A stretch of 64,000 nt of DNA from JAZKFT01 sp963845495 (lineage in GTDB: Bacteria; Bacteroidota; Bacteroidia; Chitinophagales; Chitinophagaceae). The translations under genes were made by a program, and so were the position numbers. Shown here piece by piece: positions 27,817-35,456 of this stretch. How positions within the stretch are numbered: position 1 is the stretch's first letter; every line of letters starts with the position of its first letter. A model generated the notes under the pieces. That model was not told where the DNA came from and did no database searches. It worked only from the letters and a program-made list of their open reading frames with translations. Where the stretch lies: NCBI GenBank assembly GCA_963845495.1, contig CAWJTH010000135.1:24244-88243 (forward strand), in the 5' to 3' direction.

Positions 27817-29457
27817 ATGTCGAATAAAACTTTAAAAGTTCACCCAAAAGACAATGTCATCGTGGCCTTGCAAGATTTGGCCAAGGGTGAAACCGTTACC
27901 TACGAAGGTGAATCGTATACTTTGGTGGATGATGTGCCGGCTAAACACAAATTTTTTACCCACGATATGGCCGAGCAGGAAAAAGTTATTATGTACGGCG
28001 TACTAGTGGGCAAAACGCAATATCCGGTAGTAAAAGGTGCACGCATGACGACCGACAACCTCAAACATGCCGCCGATCCATTTGCATACCGACCTTACCA
28101 CTATGAATGGCATGCTCCTGACGTGTCAAAATTTGCAGGCAGAACTTTTAACGGCTATGTGCGTAGCGATGGTCGAGTTGGTACGGCCAATTACTGGTTG
28201 TTCATCCCCACCGTTTTTTGTGAGAACAGAAATTTGGATGTGATTCGCGAAGCGTTACACAACGAGTTGGGTTATGCGGTTACCGAAAAATATAAATCCT
28301 TCGCCCATCATTTGTTGGAAGCCTATAACAGTGGCGAAGACGTTAACAATATCAATCTTTCCAACCTAGGCCCAAAAGCGGTAAACCGTCCATTTAAAAA
28401 TGTAGATGGGATTAAATTTTTGAACCACCAAGGCGGTTGCGGCGGTATTCGTCAAGATGCTGCAGTTTTAAGCAAATTATTGGCTGCTTATGCTGACCAT
28501 CCAAACGTAGCAGGCGTAACAGTTTTAAGCTTGGGTTGCCAAAACTTGCAAGTGCAAGATTTTGTAAACGACCTGAAACAACGCAATCCAAATTTTGATA
28601 AACCGCTATATGTTTTCGAGCAACAGCAATCAAAAAGCGAAGAGCAATTGATTAGCGAAGCCATCAAAAAAACATTTTTAGGCTTGGTCGAAATCAACAA
28701 ATTTGAACGTAGTCCAGCGCCGCTGGATAAATTGACCGTTGGCGTGAAATGCGGTGGCAGCGATGGTTTCAGCGGAATTTCAGCTAATCCGGCCGTTGGT
28801 TATTTCAGCGATTTGTTGGTGGCTTTGGGTGGAAAAGTTTTATTGGCCGAATTCCCAGAATTATGTGGTGCCGAACAGGATTTGATCGACCGTACCAAAG
28901 ACGAAGCAGCGGCCAAAAAATTCATCTATTTAATGACTGCTTACAACGATGCGGCGCATAAAGTTGGTTCCGGTTTTCACATGAACCCATCACCCGGAAA
29001 TATAAAAGATGGCTTGATTACCGACGCCATCAAAAGCACCGGAGCGGCCAAAAAAGGCGGCACTTCACCCGTTGAAGATGTGTTGGATTACACCGAACCT
29101 GCTGTAAAACGAGGCTTGAGCCTCGTTTGTACGCCCGGCAACGACGTAGAAGCAACCACCGGAAAAGCAGCCAGCGGCGCAACACTTATTTTGTTTACCA
29201 CCGGTTTGGGAACGCCAACAGGTAACCCCGTTTGCCCGGTAATAAAAGTGGCCACCAATTCTTCCCTCACCCGTCGCATGGGCGATATTATCGACATTGA
29301 TACCGGCGGAATCATCGACGGCCTAAAAACCATCGAACAAATGGGCGAAGAAATTTTGGAATATTGCATCAAAGCCGCCAGCGGCGAAGTGATTCCCAAG
29401 GCGGTGCAATTGAATCAAGATGATTTTATTCCGTGGAAAAGAGGGGTAAGCCTTTAG
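27817..29457 (+). CDS. uxaA: Altronate dehydratase
   Basis: Dehydrates D-altronate to 2-keto-3-deoxygluconate using iron. 546 residues, with the N-terminal SAF domain (KTLKVHPKDNVIVALQDLAKGE, about 1-90) and the catalytic UxaA domain (GYVRSDGRVGTANYWLFIPTV, HQGGCGGIRQDA, GLVEINKFERSPAPLDKLTVGVKCGGSDGFSGISANPAVG, FTTGLGTPTGNPVCPVIKVATN). The conserved Cys-rich positions are intact. It lies 105 bases after uxaB. The next enzymes (KdgK and KdgA) are not in this window. Confidence 0.95.
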   Translation: MSNKTLKVHPKDNVIVALQDLAKGETVTYEGESYTLVDDVPAKHKFFTHDMAEQEKVIMYGVLVGKTQYPVVKGARMTTDNLKHAADPFAYRPYHYEWHAPDVSKFAGRTFNGYVRSDGRVGTANYWLFIPTVFCENRNLDVIREALHNELGYAVTEKYKSFAHHLLEAYNSGEDVNNINLSNLGPKAVNRPFKNVDGIKFLNHQGGCGGIRQDAAVLSKLLAAYADHPNVAGVTVLSLGCQNLQVQDFVNDLKQRNPNFDKPLYVFEQQQSKSEEQLISEAIKKTFLGLVEINKFERSPAPLDKLTVGVKCGGSDGFSGISANPAVGYFSDLLVALGGKVLLAEFPELCGAEQDLIDRTKDEAAAKKFIYLMTAYNDAAHKVGSGFHMNPSPGNIKDGLITDAIKSTGAAKKGGTSPVEDVLDYTEPAVKRGLSLVCTPGNDVEATTGKAASGATLILFTTGLGTPTGNPVCPVIKVATNSSLTRRMGDIIDIDTGGIIDGLKTIEQMGEEILEYCIKAASGEVIPKAVQLNQDDFIPWKRGVSL

Positions 29458-29520
29458 GGAATAAGGAATGAGGAATAAAAAATAAGGAATAAAAAATAAC
29501 TAGAAATCACACATTTTCCT

Positions 29521-29557
29521 GTAAATCCATTTAATCCTTATTAATCCAGGTTCAGAC
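29521..29557 (+). repeat. AATCC-type interspersed repeat, copy 1
   Basis: GTAAATCCATTTAATCCTTA then TTAATCCAGGTTCAGAC. A diverged copy lies at 50616-50658. It consists of spaced AATCC words ending in GTTCAGA. Non-coding. Confidence 0.65.
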
Positions 29558-29569
29558 TTTTTTGGTAAC

Positions 29570-29680
29570 CAGCAGTTGGAACAAAGATGGAGGCTTTTGT
29601 GGCAGTTTATCCTGAGTTTATTGAAGGACTCCATTCAAGTGAAGTTTTCCATGGCATCATTCACCACAATTAAAGCGACA
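29570..29680 (+). repeat. Diverged single unit related to the 188-bp repeat at 63.6-64 kb
   Basis: Contains GATGGAGGCTTTTGTGGCAG and, about 50 bases on, GTTTTCCATGGCATCATTC with CACCACAA. These match, with changes, the GATGAGGCTTTTGTGGCGAC and GTTTTCCATGGCAACTGTTT segments of the tandem repeat, in the same order and similar spacing. The preceding ACCAGCAGTTGG matches ACCAGCTTTGG. Confidence 0.65.
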
Positions 29681-29783
29681 AATAATATTGCATTAAACTT
29701 AAAAACGTTATAGTCCAGCACTCAATACTCGGCACCTAATTATTACTTAAAACCTATTACTTACAACTTAATACGTTGAAAAT

Positions 29784-31211
29784 ATGAAGCCATTTCTCGA
29801 CGAAAATTTCCTGCTGCAAACAAAAAGTGCGCAGGAATTATATTTTGGATATGCCAAAAACATGCCCATCATCGACTATCATTGCCATTTGCCGCAACAG
29901 CAAATTGCGGAGGACAAACAGTTTAGGAACCTAAGTGAGGCTTGGCTGTACGGCGACCATTACAAATGGCGGGCCATGCGTACAAACGGCGTGCACGAAA
30001 GCTATTGCACCGGCGACAAAAGCGACTTTGAAAAATTTGAGAAGTGGGCCGAAACGGTGCCATATACTTTACGTAATCCATTATACCACTGGACACATTT
30101 AGAATTGCAGCGCTATTTTGATGTGCATGATATTTTAAGCCCGAAGACCGCCGCGGCCATTTATAAAGATTGCTCGAACAAATTGCAATCGCCGGATTAT
30201 TCGGTAAAAAATTTACTCCGCAAAATGAATGTGGTAACGGTTTGCACCACCGATGATCCAACAGATGATTTAGCTTTCCACCAGCAGTTAAAAGATGATG
30301 GCTTTGAAATTCCGGTGTTGCCGGCCTTCCGTCCAGATAACGCCATGAACGTAACCGATGCCGGTAAATTTAATGCCTACGTTAAAAAACTAGAAGCTGC
30401 TTCCAACATTTCCATCGCTTCGTTTGATGACTTTTTGTATGCCTTGCAAAACCGTCATGACTTCTTTGCATCCATGGGTTGCGGCGTAAGCGACCATGGT
30501 TTGGAAGAAATTTATGCCGATGATTTTACGGGCAGTGAAATAGACGCAATTTTTAGGAAAATACATTCTGGCAAAGAATTACAGGATGTGGAACAGCGTA
30601 AATTTAAAAGTGCGATGTTGCTACATTTTGCAGAATGGGATTGCGAAAAAGGTTGGGTGCAACAATTCCATTTGGGCGCTTTGCGCAACAACAACTCCCG
30701 CATGTTGGGACAATTGGGCGCAGACACAGGCTGGGATTCAATCGGCGATTTTTCGCAGGCCCGCAATTTGGCTAAATTTTTAGACAAACTAGATGCTGAA
30801 GATAACTTGGCCAAAACCATTTTGTACAATTTAAATCCCGCCGATAACGAAGTGATGGCTACGATGATCGGCAATTTCAACGATGGTTCGTCTGCCGGTA
30901 AAATCCAGTGGGGCAGTGGTTGGTGGTTCCTCGACCAAAAAGACGGTATGACCAAACAAATCAACGCTTTAAGCAATATGGGTTTGCTCAGCAAATTTGT
31001 GGGCATGTTGACAGATAGCCGTAGCTTTTTATCATTCCCGAGGCATGAATATTTCCGCCGTTTGCTGTGCAATATATTAGGAACCGAAATTGAAAACGGA
31101 GAGTTGCCAAACGATATTCCATGGATCGGAAAAATTGTGCAAGATATTTGCTATCACAATGCAAATCAATACTTTAACTGGAAAAAAGAAGAAGTTGGGG
31201 CGGTGGTTTAA
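29784..31211 (+). CDS. uxaC: Glucuronate/galacturonate isomerase
   Basis: Isomerises D-galacturonate to D-tagaturonate (or glucuronate to fructuronate), first cytosolic step of the pathway. 475 residues of the amidohydrolase-like uronate isomerase family: NMPIIDYHCHLPQQQIAED holds the metal-binding HxH, then LPAFRPDNAMN, CGVSDHGLEEIY, QFHLGALRNNNSRMLGQLG with DTGWDSIGD, and FVGMLTDSRSFLSFPRHEYFRRLLCN. Normal length. It closes the pectin cluster; a terminator-like hairpin follows. Confidence 0.96.
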   Translation: MKPFLDENFLLQTKSAQELYFGYAKNMPIIDYHCHLPQQQIAEDKQFRNLSEAWLYGDHYKWRAMRTNGVHESYCTGDKSDFEKFEKWAETVPYTLRNPLYHWTHLELQRYFDVHDILSPKTAAAIYKDCSNKLQSPDYSVKNLLRKMNVVTVCTTDDPTDDLAFHQQLKDDGFEIPVLPAFRPDNAMNVTDAGKFNAYVKKLEAASNISIASFDDFLYALQNRHDFFASMGCGVSDHGLEEIYADDFTGSEIDAIFRKIHSGKELQDVEQRKFKSAMLLHFAEWDCEKGWVQQFHLGALRNNNSRMLGQLGADTGWDSIGDFSQARNLAKFLDKLDAEDNLAKTILYNLNPADNEVMATMIGNFNDGSSAGKIQWGSGWWFLDQKDGMTKQINALSNMGLLSKFVGMLTDSRSFLSFPRHEYFRRLLCNILGTEIENGELPNDIPWIGKIVQDICYHNANQYFNWKKEEVGAVV

Positions 31212-31236
31212 AATATATTTATATCGATATTAAGTA

Positions 31237-31274
31237 AAACAGGTTTTCAAAATTAATTTTTGAAAACCTGTTTT
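31237..31274. terminator. Convergent terminator uxaC / PIN toxin
   Basis: AAAACAGGTTTTCAAAA (31237-31253) against TTTTGAAAACCTGTTTT (31258-31274), a near-perfect 17-bp stem with a short loop. It serves both converging transcripts. Confidence 0.9.
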
Positions 31275-31278
31275 GCTT

Positions 31279-31662
31279 TCAAATGCTGTACGGGTCAATT
31301 AGTTGTAATCCTTGAATATTTTTAAAATCTTTTGTATTTCGACTAACTAAAGTAAAATTGTTGGCTAACGCAGTGGCTGCAATGATTGCATCTGGCAATT
31401 TAAGTTTTAATACCCTTCTAATATTAATTGTTTCACTTGCTACTTTATCGTTCAAATAACAAATTGTAGCTAAGTCAATAAAAAACCTAGTTTGCTTATC
31501 TGTAGATAGCGATCCACTATTAAATCCCAAAACTTCAATATGGGTAATAATCGAAATTAAAAAATCTTCATTTATAACATCGCTGATAAATGTTTTTCCT
31601 TTTAGCGGTAAATTTTCAGCTAGGTAATCTATAATAACGTTTGAATCTAAAAGATATTTCAT
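31279..31662 (-). CDS. PIN-domain ribonuclease toxin (VapC-like)
   Basis: 127 residues with a complete PIN fold: MKYLLDSNVIIDYLAE has the first catalytic Asp, ITHIEVLGF the conserved Glu, and KLKLPDAIIAATALANNFTLVSRNTKDFKNI the second and third acidic positions. It likely cleaves RNA (often initiator tRNA or rRNA in this family) when released from its antitoxin. The upstream gene ends 18 bases before it, giving the usual antitoxin-toxin order. Confidence 0.9.
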   Translation of the reverse strand: MKYLLDSNVIIDYLAENLPLKGKTFISDVINEDFLISIITHIEVLGFNSGSLSTDKQTRFFIDLATICYLNDKVASETINIRRVLKLKLPDAIIAATALANNFTLVSRNTKDFKNIQGLQLIDPYSI

Positions 31663-31680
31663 GTGAGTGTTTTAACTAAT

Positions 31681-31914
31681 TTAATCTCTATCCCATTCAT
31701 TGCGGGTATTTTTTATGTATTCTTGAAATTTTTCTGCTGTTTCTTTCGACATCTTTCCTGCAAAGTCAGAAGGTTTTAGTTTTTTTTCCAGTTGGTTTTG
31801 AGTCTCGCCAGATTTTAAATCTGGATATTTCTCCGTTATTTGATTCCATTCTTCGATTGGTATTACAACCGCAGTTGTCAAACCAATATTATCAGAAATA
31901 TATTGAATGTTCAT
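31681..31914 (-). CDS. Probable antitoxin of the PIN toxin
   Basis: About 77 residues from the ATG at 31914 (MNIQYISDNIGLTTAVVIPI). Two upstream in-frame starts (31920, 31983) would add residues unlike an antitoxin. The N-terminus has a short strand pattern ending VVIPIEEWNQI, resembling Phd/VapB-type DNA-binding halves, and the C-terminal half (KKLKPSDFAGKMSKETAEKFQEY) would be the toxin-binding helix. Position immediately before the PIN gene is the main evidence. Likely autorepressor of the pair. Confidence 0.75.
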   Translation of the reverse strand: MNIQYISDNIGLTTAVVIPIEEWNQITEKYPDLKSGETQNQLEKKLKPSDFAGKMSKETAEKFQEYIKNTRNEWDRD

Positions 31915-32072
31915 AATCATGTTTTCTGTTACAAAAATACGAGAATAATGGCCGTAACAACGAGAACCCAATAACTTTGGCATCTTATTAGACCAACACC
32001 ATAAAACTCGATCGGTATAAAATAAAGGCAGGTGATAATTTTACAACATTTGAATTTATAAGCATAAAAACA

Positions 32073-32225
32073 ATGATGCAAGCAAATAAAAAGGCGCCAT
32101 CGGTACAAATCGACAAGTCACTAAATAAATACGACTATGTTGTATTGTTTCCTGAAAAATTGTCGAAGGCAAACGAAATGCTTAAAACTGTGGGCTTGCC
32201 CAAATCTAAATTAAACAACCAATAA
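32073..32225 (+). CDS. Short protein of unknown function (50 aa)
   Basis: ATG-ATG at 32073 opens a 50-codon frame ending TAA at 32225. It encodes a basic peptide with KSLNKYDYVVLFPEKLSKAN in the middle. The composition looks like real protein and it fills an otherwise empty gap, but I do not recognise a family. No partner gene. Confidence 0.5.
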   Translation: MMQANKKAPSVQIDKSLNKYDYVVLFPEKLSKANEMLKTVGLPKSKLNNQ

Positions 32226-32278
32226 TATTTAATCAGCTAAAATATTGTCCCATTCATTTATTTGGACGGGATTTTTTA

Positions 32279-32758
32279 TTAAAACGCATCATTCCCTCGG
32301 CTTCCCCATTCCCAAATGCCGAACAAAATCTTTTTGTCGAGCGGATGACCGCCTTGTTTTAAACTCAACACAATTTGTCCGCGATGGTGGGCTTCATGCG
32401 CCAACAAATACGCCAAAAATGAAGCTGGATGTGGCTTTGCGCCTTTTATTTTTCCATCGGTAAAACCTTTCAACAGCATTTTTTGCATAGCTTCGGATGA
32501 AGATTTCAAACTGTCGATCAACAATTGTTTGGTAATATTCCCTTTTTCAATCTTTTGTTGATCCGCCATTAAATCTGGTGCCGAAGCTGCCAGCCACATC
32601 AACCGCACATTGTGGATATGCGCAAATTGCTCGCCCACGTTCCTGCCTTTGGATGCAGCAATATCCGTTAAATTTTTTTCAGCAATGGCATTTAGCAAAT
32701 AAAGGTTCACATTGTTGTTGATGCGGAAGCTATCAACCAGTTCTTCTTGCAGCGGCAT
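32279..32758 (-). CDS. DinB-family four-helix protein
   Basis: 159 residues. FRINNNVNLYLLNAIAEKNLTDIAAS at the N-terminus, GRNVGEQFAHIHNVRLMWL with the first metal His, and FLAYLLAHEAHHRGQIVLSLKQGGH with the HxxxH motif place it in the DinB/YfiT superfamily of metal-binding four-helix bundles. These are often thiol-dependent transferases of unknown substrate. Not the DNA polymerase of the same name. Single gene; the family A palindrome lies just upstream of its start. Confidence 0.88.
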   Translation of the reverse strand: MPLQEELVDSFRINNNVNLYLLNAIAEKNLTDIAASKGRNVGEQFAHIHNVRLMWLAASAPDLMADQQKIEKGNITKQLLIDSLKSSSEAMQKMLLKGFTDGKIKGAKPHPASFLAYLLAHEAHHRGQIVLSLKQGGHPLDKKILFGIWEWGSRGNDAF

Positions 32759-32785
32759 AAAAGTACTTTTGGGTTATAAAAATGG

Positions 32786-32846
32786 TTCAGTGTTTCTGTG
32801 CCTCAATGGCAAATATTATTTGCCATTGAGGCACAGAAACACTGAA
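32786..32846. repeat. Perfect 29-bp palindrome, family A copy 2
   Basis: Arms 32786-32814 and 32818-32846 are exact reverse complements with a 3-base loop. It differs from copy 1 (13544-13605) by CAGTGG to CAATGG with the matching change on the other arm. It lies between divergent dinB-family and permease genes. Confidence 0.93.
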
Positions 32847-32878
32847 ATTAAAGCCACAGACAAATGCGATAATTTGAA

Positions 32879-34018
32879 ATGAAAATTAAACCGATAATTT
32901 TGCGCTTCCAAAATAAATTAATGCAAGGCAAACCGTATAATCAGTTCACCGCTTTCAAGGCCGTTTTTATTAGTAGTTTAAAAGCTTCGCTTAAAAATCC
33001 ACAGGCTATTTTTTTTAGTTTGGTTTTTCCGCTCATTTTCGTTTTCATTTTTGGCTCGTTTGGTGGTGGAAATGGAAGCCGTTTTACGGTTGCCATACAG
33101 CCGGGAACCGACACCACAACTGGATTATTTAATTCGGTGAAAACAGAAATGTCTTTCCTTCGGCTAAAATATTATTCAGACACGGCGTTAATGCGGCAAG
33201 ATTTGGAAAAGGGCAATCTTACCGCCATATTATCTATTACCAAAAATATGAATGATACGGTAAGCGGAGAAATAGTACAATTAAAGGCAACCAATGCAAC
33301 AGAAGGAGACGTAAGGCAGATAATGCCATTAATGGAAAGTGTTTTAATAAAACATTTGCCCGGCATGCAAAACTACAAACCAATTATACCTGTTATTTAC
33401 GCGGTTCGCCCTTATCACCGTATCGATTTTGTTTTGCCGGGCCAAATTGGGTTTTCTTTATTATTTTCAACCTTGTTCGGCATATCATTTTTGTTTTACA
33501 CTTTGCGGGAGCAGTTGGTGCTTAAACGCTTTTATGCCACGCCCATTAATCGGCTGAACATATTGATAGGCATAGGTTTGAGCCGATTAATATTCCAGTT
33601 GATAAACGTGGTGGTACTGATTGGCGTTGGGCATTTTTGGTTAGGTTTTACGCTAGCGCATGGTTTTGATACATTTTTGGAAATTGTTTTATTGTCTATT
33701 TTCTTATTGTTTATTTTAATGGGAGTGGGGCTGATATTTTCCAGTTTCGCCAAAACGGACAATCTTATTCCCCTGATGATCAACATTTTTTCATTGCCTC
33801 AAATTTTATTGTCGGGCACTTTTTTTCCGATTGAAGTTTTCCCCACATGGTTGCAAACCTGCTGCAAAATTTTGCCGCTTACACATTTCAATACTGCTAT
33901 CCGTAAAATAGCTTTCGAGGGTGCGCATCTTTGGAATTGTGGTTTTGAATTGGGCATAATGGCTATTTGGTGCGTAGTGGTTTATTTTATTGCAGGGAAG
34001 GTTTTTAAATGGGAATAG
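32879..34018 (+). CDS. ABC-2 type transporter permease
   Basis: 379 residues with one N-terminal TM (NPQAIFFSLVFPLIFVFIFGSFGG), a periplasmic domain of about 120 residues, and five C-terminal TM segments ending FSLPQILLSGTFFPIEVFPTWLQ, the ABC-2 signature, followed by LPLTHFNTAIRKIAFEG. It is an exporter permease of the DrrB/YhhJ type. No ATP-binding subunit gene is adjacent, so it must pair with one encoded elsewhere. Substrate unknown. Confidence 0.88.
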   Translation: MKIKPIILRFQNKLMQGKPYNQFTAFKAVFISSLKASLKNPQAIFFSLVFPLIFVFIFGSFGGGNGSRFTVAIQPGTDTTTGLFNSVKTEMSFLRLKYYSDTALMRQDLEKGNLTAILSITKNMNDTVSGEIVQLKATNATEGDVRQIMPLMESVLIKHLPGMQNYKPIIPVIYAVRPYHRIDFVLPGQIGFSLLFSTLFGISFLFYTLREQLVLKRFYATPINRLNILIGIGLSRLIFQLINVVVLIGVGHFWLGFTLAHGFDTFLEIVLLSIFLLFILMGVGLIFSSFAKTDNLIPLMINIFSLPQILLSGTFFPIEVFPTWLQTCCKILPLTHFNTAIRKIAFEGAHLWNCGFELGIMAIWCVVVYFIAGKVFKWE

Positions 34019-34140
34019 GATTGAATGGATAATGGAAGAATATGCTCGGTGGTTGCTAAACGTTTCATTTATTTTATTTCAAATTGTCTATTTTATTTCA
34101 TTAGCATATTATCGAATTATCACATTATCAAATTAGAAAG

Positions 34141-34617
34141 ATGAATGTTATTAAATTAGGATTGATCAGCGCTGTTGTTTTTTATTGCATCCTTTGGGCA
34201 TTTACAATTATCTTACCCAACAACACTATTGTTAGCAGAGCCGTAAACTCTGCGGTGAAACCAGATAGTTTGAAAACTGTTTTATCAAATCAAGTTTCAT
34301 TAAAATCCATTTTATTGGGCGATAATTCCACCGCGTCGGTTGCTTTTACCGAACGGAATTATTATTACAACGACCAAAAGATTTTCCACCGCGAATCAAA
34401 TAGCGACACCATTTTTTTTCAGGTCGATAATTTAACAAAGGATCCATTAAAAGGCGGCATTGCCATGTATCGCATTTCAAGCGATAGCACCGCAGTGCAA
34501 TTGTTTTATGTGTTCCGGGCAAAATGGTACAAGCCTTGGGATAAATTTAAAATGATGTACAACGATAAAGCCGTTGGAACATTGATGGATAGTGCGTTGC
34601 AAAGATTGCCAAAGTAA
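34141..34617 (+). CDS. Membrane-anchored protein of unknown function
   Basis: 158 residues: one N-terminal TM (LGLISAVVFYCILWAFTIILP), then a periplasmic domain of about 130 residues ending KWYKPWDKFKMMYNDKAVGTLMDSALQRLP. The TM-plus-domain layout and the KWYKPWDKF... ending resemble the SRPBCC-type polyketide-cyclase anchors of Bacteroidota, but I would not assign it. It lies 120 bases after the ABC permease in the same direction. Confidence 0.65.
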   Translation: MNVIKLGLISAVVFYCILWAFTIILPNNTIVSRAVNSAVKPDSLKTVLSNQVSLKSILLGDNSTASVAFTERNYYYNDQKIFHRESNSDTIFFQVDNLTKDPLKGGIAMYRISSDSTAVQLFYVFRAKWYKPWDKFKMMYNDKAVGTLMDSALQRLPK

Positions 34618-34697
34618 ATTTTGACGTGCTAAACGTAATTGAAATCTAGACTTAAAACATATTTCTATACATTGAGGGTTGATTGACGAGGCCGGTT

Positions 34698-35204
34698 TTA
34701 TTGGTCTTTTGTTTTTCTTTGCTTTTTCAATTCCACTATATCGATGATGTCTTTAGGTCTTGGGTTTATTTCTTTATCTTTTATTAAATCGCCATAACTA
34801 ATAAACGGAATATCCGTTTCTCTCAATTGAACGATTTCCCTTTTTTCAAAAGATGGTCGAAATTTTAATGGAGCCTTTAATTCTGGTAAGAGATCGAGCG
34901 TAAACTTGTCAAAATCGAATTTAAAAAATGATTTTTTAGGATTAGGTGCTTGTTCTTGTTTAAATGCCTTTACATCCTGTCCTAATTCTTCTAATGCATT
35001 TAAAAGATTAAAATAATTTCTATAGGTTGGATTGTACCAAAAATCAAGATCGGGTTTATTGATAACAATTCCAGATATATCGGTTGAAAATCTAAAATAA
35101 CCATGTAACGCAACAGCAGTACCACCAACAATCATATATTGAACAACATGTTTGTTAAGCACCGAACAAATACTAAGAATACTATCGGCTAAATTGTTTT
35201 CCAT
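34698..35204 (-). CDS. Nucleotidyltransferase-fold protein
   Basis: About 168 residues from MENNLADSIL. YMIVGGTAVALHGYFRFSTDISG matches the GG-x-A-x-x-x-HG/D entry of the nucleotidyltransferase superfamily (AbiEii/MNT-like), and DLDFWYNPT would hold the acidic pair. Active-site context TDISGIV replaces the usual TxDID, with the paired acidics downstream. It overlaps the upstream 66-residue gene by 23 bases, suggesting a translationally coupled pair. It might be a toxin or an antitoxin-like AMPylating enzyme. Confidence 0.75.
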   Translation of the reverse strand: MENNLADSILSICSVLNKHVVQYMIVGGTAVALHGYFRFSTDISGIVINKPDLDFWYNPTYRNYFNLLNALEELGQDVKAFKQEQAPNPKKSFFKFDFDKFTLDLLPELKAPLKFRPSFEKREIVQLRETDIPFISYGDLIKDKEINPRPKDIIDIVELKKQRKTKDQ

Positions 35205-35382
35205 CAACAATTTTATCTTTTGTTGTTTTTTTCTTATTGATTAATTCGTCTCTTAAGAGATTCAAAAAATCTTTGTACTCAAATAAATTCAGATTTGCAC
35301 TGCATTCGTTTATATCCATAGTATTTGATTCAATACCTACCTTCAGTTCATCAAAAGTTGTATATCGTTTTAATGTTGCCAT
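35182..35382 (-). CDS. Small partner protein of the nucleotidyltransferase
   Basis: 66 residues from the ATG at 35382 (MATLKRYTTFDELKVGI). All-helical, with a lysine-rich tail (LRDELINKKKTTKDK). The 23-base overlap with the nucleotidyltransferase start and their isolation between convergent genes suggest a two-gene module like a toxin-antitoxin pair. I do not recognise the family. Confidence 0.6.
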   Translation of the reverse strand: MATLKRYTTFDELKVGIESNTMDINECSANLNLFEYKDFLNLLRDELINKKKTTKDKIVDGKQFSR

Positions 35383-35456
35383 GAAATATGTTTTGCTCAC
35401 TATTTCAAATGTACAATATATATTATCTAAAATTGCGAGCTAATTATCCATTCAAC

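Noticed and set aside
31279..31914. PIN pair as part of a defence island
   Set aside because: No other defence genes are next to it; an ordinary toxin-antitoxin pair explains it.
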